Of a DNA stretch of 64,000 nucleotides, positions 17,076 through 25,862 are shown in pieces. Origin of the DNA: Rugamonas fusca. GTDB taxonomy: Bacteria > Pseudomonadota > Gammaproteobacteria > Burkholderiales > Burkholderiaceae_D. The notes under the pieces were generated by a model that was not told where the DNA came from, did no database searches, and worked only from the letters and a program-made list of their open reading frames with translations. The number at the start of each line of letters is the position of its first letter. The stretch's first letter is position 1. Where the stretch lies: the NCBI RefSeq assembly GCF_014042365.1, contig NZ_JACEZS010000019.1, forward strand, positions 1 to 64,000. The letters run 5' to 3'. The position numbers were made by a program, and so were the translations under genes.

Positions 17076-17573
17076 TTATGTGAGTTTTTCTAAATTGTTC
17101 AACTGGCGCTTGAACAGGCCTTCAAGTTGCGCCACTTCTTCCGGGCTGTAGCCGTCGTAGGCGCGGGTGGTCGCTTGCCACACTTCGGGCAGCACTTTGG
17201 CCACCAGCTCGCGGCCGGCGTCGGTCAGCGCGATCATCACGCAGCGCCGGTCGCCGGGGCGGTTGCCGCGCGTGATCAGGCCGTGGGCTTCCAGGTCGTT
17301 GCACACGCGCGTCAGGTTGGCCGGCTTTTCCATGCAAGCCTCGCCCAGCGTGGAGGCGGTCGACATTTCATCGTCCGAGCCGTACAGCACGGCCAGCACC
17401 ATGTAGCTGGCGTCGACCAGGTCGTACTTGCGCAGCGCGGCATTGGTCAAATCCTTCATCCGTTTCTGGATGTGGTACGTCATGCGCATCAGGCGCATCA
17501 AGTCTTCCGGGAAGTCCGGCACGCGGGCATGGATGTTTTTCAGGCGCTTTTTAGTCGCTTCAAAACTGCTCAT
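17076..17573 (-). CDS. MarR-family regulator of the export operon
   Basis: A 165-aa MarR protein with a winged helix-turn-helix (STASTLGEACMEKPANLTRVCNDLEAHGLITRGNRPGDRRCVMIALTDAGRELV) and flanking dimerisation helices. It lies inside the minus-strand export operon, between the outer membrane factor gene and the FUSC gene, so it most likely represses this operon until an aromatic or other toxic ligand binds. The wing motif GDRRC carries a cysteine, which might also sense oxidation. Regulation is inferred from position only. Confidence 0.9.
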   Translation of the reverse strand: MSSFEATKKRLKNIHARVPDFPEDLMRLMRMTYHIQKRMKDLTNAALRKYDLVDASYMVLAVLYGSDDEMSTASTLGEACMEKPANLTRVCNDLEAHGLITRGNRPGDRRCVMIALTDAGRELVAKVLPEVWQATTRAYDGYSPEEVAQLEGLFKRQLNNLEKLT

Positions 17574-17621
17574 TGCCTACTCCTCTGCGAAATCGAAAGG
17601 CTTGATTGTACTATCGAAGCG

Positions 17622-19064
17622 TCACGGCAAATCCAGTTTCACGCCTCCGCCTAACGCGGCCATCAGTTCCGCATAGTTGTCCAGCTGGCGGCTGGCCACT
17701 TGCGCCACTTGCCGCTGTTCCTGCAACAGCGTGAGGCGGGCGGCGATCTCGTTGACCTGGTCCGTGAGGCCGGCACGCCACGCCTGTTCGGCCAGCCGGT
17801 GCGCCTGGCTGGCCGAGGCCAGCGCTTGCCGGTTCAGGCGCGCCTGTTCCTGTTCGGCGCGGTCGCGGGTGACGGCGTTGGCCACTTCCTCCAGCGCGTG
17901 CAGCACGGTGGCGTTGTACTGCTCGACGGCGACGTCGTACACGGCGCTCTGGCCGGCCAGCTGGCTGCGCAAGCGGCCGCCTTCGAACACGGGCAGGCTG
18001 ATGGCCGGCGCGATGCCGCGCATGGCCGATCCGGCTTCCAGCAGGTGGCCGAAGCCCAGCGCCTGCACCCCCGCGAACGCGGTCAGGTTGATGTTCGGGT
18101 AGAACGCGGCCTTGGCCACGTTGATGCGCTGCGCCGCCGCTTCCACGCGCCAGCGCTGGGCGGCGATGTCGGGCCGGCGGCCCAGCAGTTCTGCCGGCAG
18201 CGCGGCTGGCAATCCCGTCGCCAGCGCGGCGCCATGGTCCGGCGCCAGGGTCAGCCCGGGCCGGGCGATCGACTCGCCGTCGCCCGGTCCCTTGCCGATC
18301 AGTGCCGCCAGCTGGTTGCGCCGCAGGGCGATGGCGGTGCCGATCTGCTCCTGCTCGCGCCGGCCAGCTGGCAGCGTGGTTTCGATATTGGTCACGTCGA
18401 TGGCGCTGGCCAGTCCGGCCGCGTGGCGCCGCCGCGTGAGTTCAAGCAGCTTTTCGCGCTGCGCCAGCATGGCCGCCGCGCTGTCTTGCAGCGTGTAGTC
18501 GAGCGCCAGCTGGATGTAGCTGCGCACGATGGCCGATGCCAGCGCCAGCCGCACCATCTGCGTCTCGGCCGACGCCAGTTGCACCTCGCCCAGCGCGGCA
18601 GCCAGCGCCGCATGGTCGCGGCCCCACAGGTCCAGGTCGTAGGAGCCCGACAGCATGGCCGTGTTGTTCCAGGCGTAGTTGCCGGCCAAAGGAGGCGGCA
18701 CCAGCGCGTTGGCGGAAAACAGCTCGCGCTGGGCGCTGGCGGCGGCGTCCACCCGGGGCAGGGTCGCCGCCTCGGTGACGCCGGCCATGGCCCGCGCCTG
18801 GCGCACGCGCGCCTGGGCCGCGTGCAGGCTGGGGTTATCGGCCAGCGCACTGGCCACCAGGCGGTTCAGCTGCGGGTCTTGCAGCGCTTCCCACCATTGC
18901 TCGCGTGGCCACGCCGCATTCGCCATGGCGCCGTTGATCGCCGACCCCGCGTTGACGCTGGTGGCGTCGATCTTGCGGGCCTGGGGCGCGATGCCGCCCA
19001 TGTCGGCGCAGGCCGCGAGGGTTAGCGCCAATGTGGCGGCGGCGGCGAGTCGGGACGGTTGCAT
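17622..19064 (-). CDS. NodT-type outer membrane efflux lipoprotein
   Basis: A 480-aa TolC-like outer membrane factor of the NodT family. The lipobox LTLAAC puts a lipidated Cys at residue 19. Two OEP repeats follow (WWEALQDPQLNRLVASALADNPSLHAAQARVRQARA near 60-95, and the second half with LGRRPDIAAQRWRVEAAAQRINVAKAAFYPNINLTAF near 290-330). It supplies the channel for the FUSC/HlyD pump encoded downstream. The family is also used by RND pumps, but no RND gene is nearby. Confidence 0.92.
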   Translation of the reverse strand: MQPSRLAAAATLALTLAACADMGGIAPQARKIDATSVNAGSAINGAMANAAWPREQWWEALQDPQLNRLVASALADNPSLHAAQARVRQARAMAGVTEAATLPRVDAAASAQRELFSANALVPPPLAGNYAWNNTAMLSGSYDLDLWGRDHAALAAALGEVQLASAETQMVRLALASAIVRSYIQLALDYTLQDSAAAMLAQREKLLELTRRRHAAGLASAIDVTNIETTLPAGRREQEQIGTAIALRRNQLAALIGKGPGDGESIARPGLTLAPDHGAALATGLPAALPAELLGRRPDIAAQRWRVEAAAQRINVAKAAFYPNINLTAFAGVQALGFGHLLEAGSAMRGIAPAISLPVFEGGRLRSQLAGQSAVYDVAVEQYNATVLHALEEVANAVTRDRAEQEQARLNRQALASASQAHRLAEQAWRAGLTDQVNEIAARLTLLQEQRQVAQVASRQLDNYAELMAALGGGVKLDLP

Positions 19065-19088
19065 GATGGCGTGGTGGTGAGGCCGCGA

Positions 19089-19388
19089 TTACTTGGCGAA
19101 ATGCTTCTTGGTCTGGGCCACGTCGAAATCGGCTTCCGTTTCCGGGATGGTGCCGTTCTTGCGGGCTTCCAGCAGTTCGGCGATGACCTGGGCGCGGGTC
19201 AGGCCGGTGGCGGCGGGGCGGGCGGTGGTGACGGCGGCAGCGGCGGTGTTCGCCTGGGTGGCCGGCGCGGCGGCAGCGGTGGCGGTGGTTTGCGCGGCGG
19301 TGGACGACTCGGCCTGGGCATAGGCACCGGTGGCGGCGAAGGCGGCGGCGATGGTGAGGGCGGCGGTGATGCGTTGTTTGGCGTTCAT
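19089..19388 (-). CDS. Secreted DUF4148 protein
   Basis: A 99-aa exported protein: signal peptide (ITAALTIAAAFAATGAYA), an Ala/Thr-rich linker, and the DUF4148 motif LTRAQVIAELLEARKNGTIPETEADFDV near the C-terminus. DUF4148 proteins are abundant in Burkholderiales and have no known function. The stop is 24 bp from the start of the outer membrane factor gene, so it may be the first gene of the export operon. Confidence 0.85.
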   Translation of the reverse strand: MNAKQRITAALTIAAAFAATGAYAQAESSTAAQTTATAAAAPATQANTAAAAVTTARPAATGLTRAQVIAELLEARKNGTIPETEADFDVAQTKKHFAK

Positions 19389-19544
19389 GGTGGTTCTCCT
19401 GGGTGAGGCAAGCGTCGGCGGCGCCGGCGGGCTTGCAAAATGTGGCGCAACTGACTTGCAGGCCGGATGCCACTGACCGGTCGCCTAAGCGTTACAGCGA
19501 GCAACGAACTTGCTGCATTCCCTGCATTTGCTTCATTGAGGTAA

Positions 19545-19573
19545 ATTATAGTCGTGAATATTTCATTTGTAAA
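19545..19573 (-). promoter_or_regulatory. Sigma-70 promoter for the DUF4148/export operon
   Basis: On the minus strand TTTACA (19573-19568) and TATAAT (19550-19545) are separated by exactly 17 bp, about 157 bp upstream of the DUF4148 gene. It lies in the AT-rich part of the 317-bp gap at 19389-19705, which holds no gene. It is the best promoter for the six minus-strand genes that follow. Confidence 0.65.
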
Positions 19574-19705
19574 TTAAATGTTCCTATCGGTCTCATAGGA
19601 TTTGTTGATGAGGTGAAAAGAAGCGGGGAGATGGCGGCCCGTGCGGCCGGCGGCGGGGGGAGGGGCGCCGCGCCTGAGGTGGCGCGGCGGCAGGACGGTG
19701 CAGTG

Positions 19706-20746
19706 TTAGCGGTGGCTGGACGAACCGGCCCACAGGTTGATGCCGCCTTCCTGGGCGCAGGCGTCGATGGCGGCCAGTTCCTCGGCGCTGAAGCGCAGGT
19801 TCTGCAGCGCCGCCACGTTTTCGCGGATCTGCGCACTGTTGCTGGCGCCGATCAGGGTGGAGGTGATGCGCGCATCGCGCAGCACCCACGCCAGCGCCAT
19901 CTGGGCCAGCGTCTGGCCGCGCGCGGCGGCGATGTCGTTGAGCGCGCGCACCCGGGCCAGGTTTTCCGGGCTCAGGTGGGAGGGCAGCAGCGAGCCGCCG
20001 CCGGGCCGGTTGACGCGCGCGTCGGCCGGCACGCCGTCCAGGTATTTGTCGCTCAAGATGCCCTGGGCCAGCGCCGTGAACGTGATGCAGCCTATGCCTT
20101 CGCGGCCCAGCGTGTCGAGCAAGCCTTCCGTCTCGATCCAGCGGTTCAGCATGTTGTACGACGGCTGGTGGATCAGGCATGGCACCTTCCATTCGGCCAG
20201 CAGGCGTGCCGCCTCGGCCGTCTTCTCGGCCGAGTAGGACGACACGCCCACATACAGCGCCTTGCCCTGCTGGACGGCCGTGGCCAGCGCGCCCATGGTT
20301 TCCTCCAGCGGCGTGTCCGGGTCGTAGCGGTGCGAATAGAAGATGTCCACGTAGTCCAGGCCCATGCGCTTGAGGCTCTGGTCCAGGCTGGCCAGCACGT
20401 ACTTGCGCGAGCCGCCGCCCTGGCCGTAGGGGCCGGGCCACATGTCCCAGCCAGCCTTGGTGGAGATGATCAGCTCATCGCGGTAGGGCAGGAAGTCCGC
20501 GCGCAGGTGGTGGCCGAAATTGGTTTCGGCCGTGCCGTAGGGCGGTCCGTAGTTGTTGGCCAGGTCGAAGTGGGTGATGCCCAGGTCGAAGGCCGTGCGC
20601 AGCATGTCGCGCTGGGTGGCCAGCGGGGTGGTGTCGCCGAAGTTATGCCACAGGCCGAGCGACATCAGCGGCAGTTTCAGGCCGCTGCGGCCGCAGGTAC
20701 GGTACTGCATGGCCTCGTAGCGATGGCGGGATGCGTGGTAGGTCAT
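19706..20746 (-). CDS. yghZ: Aldo/keto reductase, L-glyceraldehyde-3-phosphate reductase type
   Basis: A 346-aa aldo/keto reductase of the YghZ/Gpr group (AKR14), NADPH-dependent, known to detoxify L-glyceraldehyde 3-phosphate and methylglyoxal. Seen: MQYRTCGRSGLKLPLMSLGLWHNFG at the N-terminus, catalytic Asp/Tyr in HFDLANNYGPPYGTAE, Lys in IISTKAG, His in DIFYSHRYDP, and the cofactor-binding end STLIGASNSAQIRENVAAL. Length is typical. It stands alone on the minus strand and its upstream region is shared with the divergent ABC permease gene. Confidence 0.92.
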   Translation of the reverse strand: MTYHASRHRYEAMQYRTCGRSGLKLPLMSLGLWHNFGDTTPLATQRDMLRTAFDLGITHFDLANNYGPPYGTAETNFGHHLRADFLPYRDELIISTKAGWDMWPGPYGQGGGSRKYVLASLDQSLKRMGLDYVDIFYSHRYDPDTPLEETMGALATAVQQGKALYVGVSSYSAEKTAEAARLLAEWKVPCLIHQPSYNMLNRWIETEGLLDTLGREGIGCITFTALAQGILSDKYLDGVPADARVNRPGGGSLLPSHLSPENLARVRALNDIAAARGQTLAQMALAWVLRDARITSTLIGASNSAQIRENVAALQNLRFSAEELAAIDACAQEGGINLWAGSSSHR

Positions 20747-20933
20747 GGCGTCGGTTCCAGTCGTTGTTCGTGAGGTCGATTATAGACAGGGCCGGCGGCG
20801 ACCGTCGTACGCTCGTCGCCGCTCATTCCCGCCGTCTTGCAGACTGTCCGCGCTATCGGCGTTTTGTCGCATAGGCGGCGCGTGCCTCACCGCGCTTTGC
20901 GATGATTGCCTTCCTGCCAACTGCGATCACGCC

Positions 20934-23450
20934 ATGTTCAGATTATCGTTTTCCATGACCCTGCGCGACTGGCGCGCCGGCGAGCTGCGCTTCCTGCTGC
21001 TGGCGCTGGCGTTGTCGGTGGCCGCGCTGTCGACCGTGAATTTTTTCGTGGACCGCATGCGCGCCGGCCTGGAGCGCGACGCCCACCAGATGCTGGCCGC
21101 CGACCTGGCGCTGGAATCGGACCAGCCACTGGACGGCGCATGGCTGGCCGAAGCGCAGCGCCGTGGCTTGCGCAGCGCCGACACCGTATCGCTGTTCACC
21201 ATGGCCGTTGTGGGCGAGGGCGAACAGGCCGCGTCCACGCTGGTGGCGCTCAAGAGCGTGAGCGAAGCCTATCCTTTGCGTGGGCGCCTGCGCGTGCAAC
21301 TGCAGGACGGCGACGCCGTCAGCGAAACGCCGCCCGCGCCGGGCACGGTCTGGGTGGACGCCACGCTGCAGGCGAGCCTGCGCCTGCACGTGGGCTCGGT
21401 GCTGCGCGTCGGTGAACGCAGCCTGACGGTGGCCCAGGTGCTGACGGCCGAACCGGATGCCCGCATGGCCATGCTCACCATGGCGCCGCGCGTGATGATG
21501 TCCAGCAGCGACCTGGCGGCTACCGGACTGCTGCAAGCGCACGCCATCGCTACCCACCGCCTGCTGCTGGCCGGGCCGGCGCAGCAGGTGAGCGGTTACG
21601 AGCATTGGGCCAGGGAGCGCATGGCGGCCGCACCCGTCAAGCAGGTTGCGCTGAACAGCTTCGCATCGAAACGGGGCGACGCCGGCGAGATGCTCGATCA
21701 AACGCAGCAGTTCCTGTCGCTGGCCAGCCTGCTCACCGCACTGCTGGCGGCGCTGGCCGTGGCGCTGGCCGCGCGCCGTTTCGTGCGCCGCCACCTGGAC
21801 GCCTGCGCCATGCTGCGCTGCCTGGGCCTGACCCAGTCCCGGCTCACGCGCCTGTATCTGCTGGAATTCCTGCTGGTGGGCTTGCTCGCCGGCGCCATCG
21901 GCGTGGGCCTGGGCTACGCCTGTCATTTCGCGCTGGTGGGCTGGTTGGGGCAGTTGGCGCCGGCCGGTCTGCCCTCGCCGGGCTGGAGGCCCGCGCTGCA
22001 AGGCATGGCGGCCGGTCTGATCCTGCTGCTGGGCTTCGCGCTGCCGCCCGTGCTCCAGTTGCGCAACGTGCCGCAATTGCGGTTGCTGCGGCGCGAGGCG
22101 GCGCCGCCGCAGCCCCGCGCGCTGGGCGCGTACGTGCTGGGACTGGCCATGTTCGGCGGCCTGCTCGCATGGCAGACCGGCGATGCGATGCTGGCCGTGC
22201 TGGTGGGCGCCGCCTTCGTCATCGCTGGTGCGGCGTTCGGCTTGCTGGCCTGGCTGGGACTGGCGCTGCTCAAGCGCTCGCGCGGCGCGTTCAGCCATGC
22301 GGCATGGCGCCTGGCCGTCACCGACATGCTGCGCCAGCCCGGCGCCGCTGTGCTGCAGGTGACGGCGCTGGCACTGGGCCTGACGGCGCTGCTGCTGTTG
22401 ACCATCGTGCGTGCCGACCTGCTGGCGGCGTGGCTGCGGGCCACGCCCGCTGGCGCGCCCAATCAATTCGTCATCAACATCCAGCCCGACCAGCGCGATG
22501 CGATCGATGCGCGCCTGCGTGCTTACGGCGCGCCGGAGCAGCAAGCGCTCACGCGCGCGCGGCTGCTGCGCATCAACGGCCGCGATGCGCTGGATGTGGT
22601 CAGCAGCGGCGGCAAGGACGGGGCGCGCGGCGTGCGCGAAATGCTGGAGCGCGAAATCGATATCGGCCATGCCGGCACGCTGCCGTCCACCGACAAGCTG
22701 ACGGCCGGCAGCTGGTACGGCGCAGGCCAGGCAGGGGACATGCCCGCCATTTCCATCGAGGAGAAATTCGCCGCCGATCTCAAGCTCAAGCCGGGCGACA
22801 CCATGCAGTTCGATGTGGCGGGCCAGCCGCTGCAGGCGCGCGTGGCCAACCTGCGCAAGGTGGACTGGCGCGCCCACCAGATTGGCAATCTGCTGCTGAT
22901 GCATCCGTCGGCCATGCGCGGCCTGCCCGCCACCTGGGCCGTGGCCGTCCACGTTCCCGCCGATGACCTGCTGTTCGGCACCCGGCTGGCGCGCGATTTT
23001 CCCAACCTGACCGTGATCGACGTGCGCGCCATCCTCCGCCAGTTGCAACGCATGCTGGCGCAGGCCGTCGCGGCGGTGCAGTTCCTGTTCGCCTTCACGC
23101 TGGCCGCCGGCGTGCTGGTGCTGTACGCCGCGCTGGCCGGCTCACACGACGTGCGCGCGCGCCAGGCGGCGCTGCTGCGCGCGCTGGGCGCCACGCGCGG
23201 CCGGCTGGTCCGGGCGCAATGGATAGAGCATGCGCTCACGGGCGCGCTGGCCGGCTTGCTGGCCGCCGGCGGCGCCACGCTGGCCAGTTGGGCGCTGTCG
23301 CGCTACAGCTTCCACCTGGCCTGGGACTGGTCGCCGTTGCTGCCGGCCGTGGGCATGGCGGCCGGCGCGGCCTGCGCGCTGGCCGGCGGCTGGCTGGGCT
23401 TGCGCAATGTGCTGAACCAGCCGCCGTTGCTGGGTCTGCGATCCAATTAA
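20934..23450 (+). CDS. ybbP: FtsX-family ABC transporter permease (YbbP-like)
   Basis: An 838-aa permease with two FtsX/MacB-type blocks and ten or so membrane segments. The first segment (ELRFLLLALALSVAALSTVNFFVD) is followed by a large periplasmic domain (about 45-240), a central membrane cluster (about 255-470), a second periplasmic domain (about 500-690) and a final three-helix block. Such permeases do not transport small solutes but act on membrane or periplasmic targets. The start MFRLSFSM was preferred over upstream in-frame starts since it begins just before TLRDWRAGELR. The ATPase gene follows by 19 bp. Confidence 0.9.
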   Translation: MFRLSFSMTLRDWRAGELRFLLLALALSVAALSTVNFFVDRMRAGLERDAHQMLAADLALESDQPLDGAWLAEAQRRGLRSADTVSLFTMAVVGEGEQAASTLVALKSVSEAYPLRGRLRVQLQDGDAVSETPPAPGTVWVDATLQASLRLHVGSVLRVGERSLTVAQVLTAEPDARMAMLTMAPRVMMSSSDLAATGLLQAHAIATHRLLLAGPAQQVSGYEHWARERMAAAPVKQVALNSFASKRGDAGEMLDQTQQFLSLASLLTALLAALAVALAARRFVRRHLDACAMLRCLGLTQSRLTRLYLLEFLLVGLLAGAIGVGLGYACHFALVGWLGQLAPAGLPSPGWRPALQGMAAGLILLLGFALPPVLQLRNVPQLRLLRREAAPPQPRALGAYVLGLAMFGGLLAWQTGDAMLAVLVGAAFVIAGAAFGLLAWLGLALLKRSRGAFSHAAWRLAVTDMLRQPGAAVLQVTALALGLTALLLLTIVRADLLAAWLRATPAGAPNQFVINIQPDQRDAIDARLRAYGAPEQQALTRARLLRINGRDALDVVSSGGKDGARGVREMLEREIDIGHAGTLPSTDKLTAGSWYGAGQAGDMPAISIEEKFAADLKLKPGDTMQFDVAGQPLQARVANLRKVDWRAHQIGNLLLMHPSAMRGLPATWAVAVHVPADDLLFGTRLARDFPNLTVIDVRAILRQLQRMLAQAVAAVQFLFAFTLAAGVLVLYAALAGSHDVRARQAALLRALGATRGRLVRAQWIEHALTGALAGLLAAGGATLASWALSRYSFHLAWDWSPLLPAVGMAAGAACALAGGWLGLRNVLNQPPLLGLRSN

Positions 23451-23469
23451 TGCACAGGAGAGAGTGACT

Positions 23470-24192
23470 ATGACAACCATGGAATTCGCCCGCGCCGCCG
23501 CCGCGCAGGCGCTGCAGCCTGCCATCGCCGTGCGTGGGCTGGGCAAGACCGTGACGGATGCGGGCGGCGCGCTCACCATCCTGCACGCCATCGACTTCAC
23601 GGTGCTGCCCGGCGAAACGGTGGCCATCGTGGGGGCGTCGGGCTCCGGCAAGTCCACCTTGCTGGGATTGCTGGCGGGGCTGGATCTGCCCACGGACGGC
23701 ACGGTCGAACTGCAACAGACCGACATTTTCGCGCTGGACGAAGATGGTCGTGCCCAGTTCCGCCAGCAGCACGTGGGCTTTGTATTCCAGTCGTTCCAGC
23801 TGCTGGCGCACCTGACGGCGCTGGAAAACGTGATGCTGCCGCTGGAGCTGCGTGGCGACAGCCAGGCCCGCGCCAAGGCCGAGCGCATGCTGGAGCGGGT
23901 CGGGCTGGGCGCGCGCCTGCGCCACTACCCGCGCTACCTGTCGGGCGGCGAGCAGCAGCGCGTGGCGCTGGCGCGCGCCTTCGTGTGCGAGCCGCCGCTG
24001 CTGCTGGCCGACGAGCCGACCGGCAGCCTCGATGCGGCCAGCGGCGAAGCGGTGATGGCGCTGATGTTCGAATTGAACCGCGAGCACGGCTCCACGCTGG
24101 TGCTGGTCACGCACGACATGACGATCGCGGCCCGTTGCGGCCGCACCCTGCACATGCGCGCTGGCCGCCTGGCCAGCGCCGTACAACCATGA
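23470..24192 (+). CDS. ybbA: ABC transporter ATP-binding protein (YbbA-like)
   Basis: A 240-aa ATPase of the MacB/LolD/YbbA class. It has Walker A GASGSGKST (about 58), the Q-loop FQSFQLLAHLTALENVMLPLEL, signature LSGGEQQRVALARAF (about 157) and Walker B LLLADEPTGSLDA. AGGAGAG 8 nt before ATG 23470 fixes the start (in-frame GTG at 23464 is less likely). It partners the YbbP-like permease just upstream. Its TGA overlaps an ATG of the next frame, so the third gene is probably translated with it. Confidence 0.93.
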   Translation: MTTMEFARAAAAQALQPAIAVRGLGKTVTDAGGALTILHAIDFTVLPGETVAIVGASGSGKSTLLGLLAGLDLPTDGTVELQQTDIFALDEDGRAQFRQQHVGFVFQSFQLLAHLTALENVMLPLELRGDSQARAKAERMLERVGLGARLRHYPRYLSGGEQQRVALARAFVCEPPLLLADEPTGSLDAASGEAVMALMFELNREHGSTLVLVTHDMTIAARCGRTLHMRAGRLASAVQP

Positions 24193-24203
24193 AAGGACGA
24201 ACG

Positions 24204-24968
24204 ATGCGATGGATGATGACGGTGCTGGCCACCGTGCTGACACAAGGCCTGTGCTGCCAGGCGGCGCACGCCGATGGCCTGGCCGACCTCAAGTCGGCGT
24301 TGACGCGCTTGCAGGAACAGGTGCCCTTGAAGGCCATGCTCGACACGAAGACGTGGCGCCGCCTGGGCGAAGGCAAGGATGCGGAGGAAACCCAGGGCCA
24401 GGCCAGCGTGGGCATCGAGGACGGCGCGCGCGGCATGCATCTGGCGTACGGCAAGGACATCCTGGCGCGCATGGATGCGGAATCGCTGGCACAGGCGCGC
24501 AACCCCAACGCCCGCACGCCAACGCTGAACGCGGCGCGCGAATTCAGCCCGAACGACTTGCGGCCCATGATTTCAGCCGCCAGCAGCCTGTCGCGCGTGC
24601 TGGAAAAGGCGGCGTGGAAGGCTGAGCAGGCCGACACCTGCCAGGGCAAGCCAGCGCGCCTGCTGACGTTCGACGTGGCGATCGACACGCTGAGCGACCG
24701 TGACCGCAAATACGTCAAGGAGTATGAAGGCCACCTGTACGTGTGGATCGCGGACGACGGCACGCCGCTGGCCAGCCGCATGATCCAGCACGAGTCGGGG
24801 CGCGCCTTCATCGTGATCCGCTTCGAGGCGCGGCAGGAGGAGCAGCAGGTGTATGCGCTGGTGGGCGACCGCCTCGTCACCGTGCGCAAGGAAAGCTACA
24901 ACCGGGCCTCGGGCGCCGGCGAGCGCGACGAGAGCCGGGTGGTAAAAACCCTGCAACTGCAGTCCTGA
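24204..24968 (+). CDS. Secreted protein of unknown function, third gene of the YbbPA-like operon
   Basis: A 254-aa protein with a signal peptide (MRWMMTVLATVLTQGLCCQAAHA) and no domain I recognise. The mature part begins GLADLKSALTRLQEQVPLKAMLDTKTWRRLGEG, has a middle acidic and Ala-rich section, and a C-terminal beta-rich half (LYVWIADDGTPLASRMIQHESGRAFIVIRFEARQEEQQVYALVGDRLVTV) reminiscent of periplasmic lipid- or hydrophobe-binding barrels. GGAC 6 nt upstream supports ATG 24204; ATG 24189 overlaps the ATPase stop. Operon position suggests it works with the ABC pair in the periplasm. Confidence 0.8.
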   Translation: MRWMMTVLATVLTQGLCCQAAHADGLADLKSALTRLQEQVPLKAMLDTKTWRRLGEGKDAEETQGQASVGIEDGARGMHLAYGKDILARMDAESLAQARNPNARTPTLNAAREFSPNDLRPMISAASSLSRVLEKAAWKAEQADTCQGKPARLLTFDVAIDTLSDRDRKYVKEYEGHLYVWIADDGTPLASRMIQHESGRAFIVIRFEARQEEQQVYALVGDRLVTVRKESYNRASGAGERDESRVVKTLQLQS

Positions 24969-24969
24969 A

Positions 24970-25011
24970 AACAACAAGGGCCGCGTTCCGGAGAACGCGG
25001 CCCTTGTTGTT
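24970..25011. terminator. Bidirectional intrinsic terminator
   Basis: A perfect 19-bp stem (24970-24988 and 24993-25011) with a CGGA loop, GC-rich in the middle and ending in TTGTTGTTT. It lies between the YbbPA-linked gene and the convergent sodB and can serve both strands. Confidence 0.95.
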
Positions 25012-25062
25012 TCATGCCTGCAGTGTGCGGCCGCGCAAGGCGGCCGCCCGTCGCCGTCGCGA

Positions 25063-25641
25063 TTAAGCGAAGTTGGCGGCTGCGAAGTCCCAGTTGGCCA
25101 GGGCGAAGAACGTTTCCACGTATTTCGCGCGCAGGTTGCGGTAGTCGATGTAGTAAGCGTGTTCCCACAGGTCGCAGGTCAGCAGGGCCTTGTCGGCCGT
25201 GGTCAGCGGGGTGGCGGCGTTCGAGGTGTTGACGATGTCGACCGAACCGTCGGCCTTCTTCACCAGCCAGGTCCAGCTCGAACCGAAGTTACCCACGCAG
25301 GACTTGGTGAATTCTTCCTTGAACTTGTCGAACGAGCCCCACTTGGCGTTGATGGCGTCGGCCAGCGCGCCGCTTGGTGCGCCTTTGCCGGCCGGGGTCA
25401 GGCCGTTCCAGTAGAAGGTGTGGTTCCACACCTGGGCCGCGTTGTTGAACACGCCGCCGGACGATTTCTTGATGATCTCTTCGAGCGACAGGTTCTCGAA
25501 CTCGGTGCCCTTGATCAGGTTGTTCAGGTTGGTCACATACGCTTGATGGTGCTTACCATAGTGGTATTCCAGCGTTTCCTTGGAAATGTGGGGAGCCAGG
25601 GCGTCCATAGCATATGGCAGGGGTGGCAGGGTATGTTCCAT
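25063..25641 (-). CDS. sodB: Superoxide dismutase, Fe type
   Basis: A 192-aa cytoplasmic Fe/Mn-family superoxide dismutase. Metal ligands and signatures are present: [12 protein letters not shown] (His about 27), NHTFYW (His about 74), and [13 protein letters not shown] (Asp about 157, His about 161). [10 protein letters not shown] and the total length of 192 favour the iron enzyme. AAGGAA 7 nt before the ATG marks the start. It is transcribed divergently from glk, with the promoter gap at 25642-25862. Confidence 0.95.
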   Translation of the reverse strand: MEHTLPPLPYAMDALAPHISKETLEYHYGKHHQAYVTNLNNLIKGTEFENLSLEEIIKKSSGGVFNNAAQVWNHTFYWNGLTPAGKGAPSGALADAINAKWGSFDKFKEEFTKSCVGNFGSSWTWLVKKADGSVDIVNTSNAATPLTTADKALLTCDLWEHAYYIDYRNLRAKYVETFFALANWDFAAANFA

Positions 25642-25778
25642 GTTTTTATTCCTTGGTGGATTGAGACGGAGGGTGATTTTTGCTGAAACGTCCACCATTG
25701 TAAAGCGGTTGCGCCATCGCTGCAGGAATGCGTGCGTTTGCCGCGACTCAACAGAAACACTACAGTTAATATGGTTAA

Positions 25779-25807
25779 TTGGGCCGCAACCGGCCGGCGC
25801 ATATAAT
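25779..25807 (+). promoter_or_regulatory. Sigma-70 promoter of glk
   Basis: TTGGGC and a perfect TATAAT are 17 bp apart, 56 nt upstream of the glk start codon. Confidence 0.65.
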
Positions 25808-25862
25808 CGCCACTGCCGACGCGGCCGGACGGCGGGCGCGGCGGGCAACTCGAAGGAATCCC

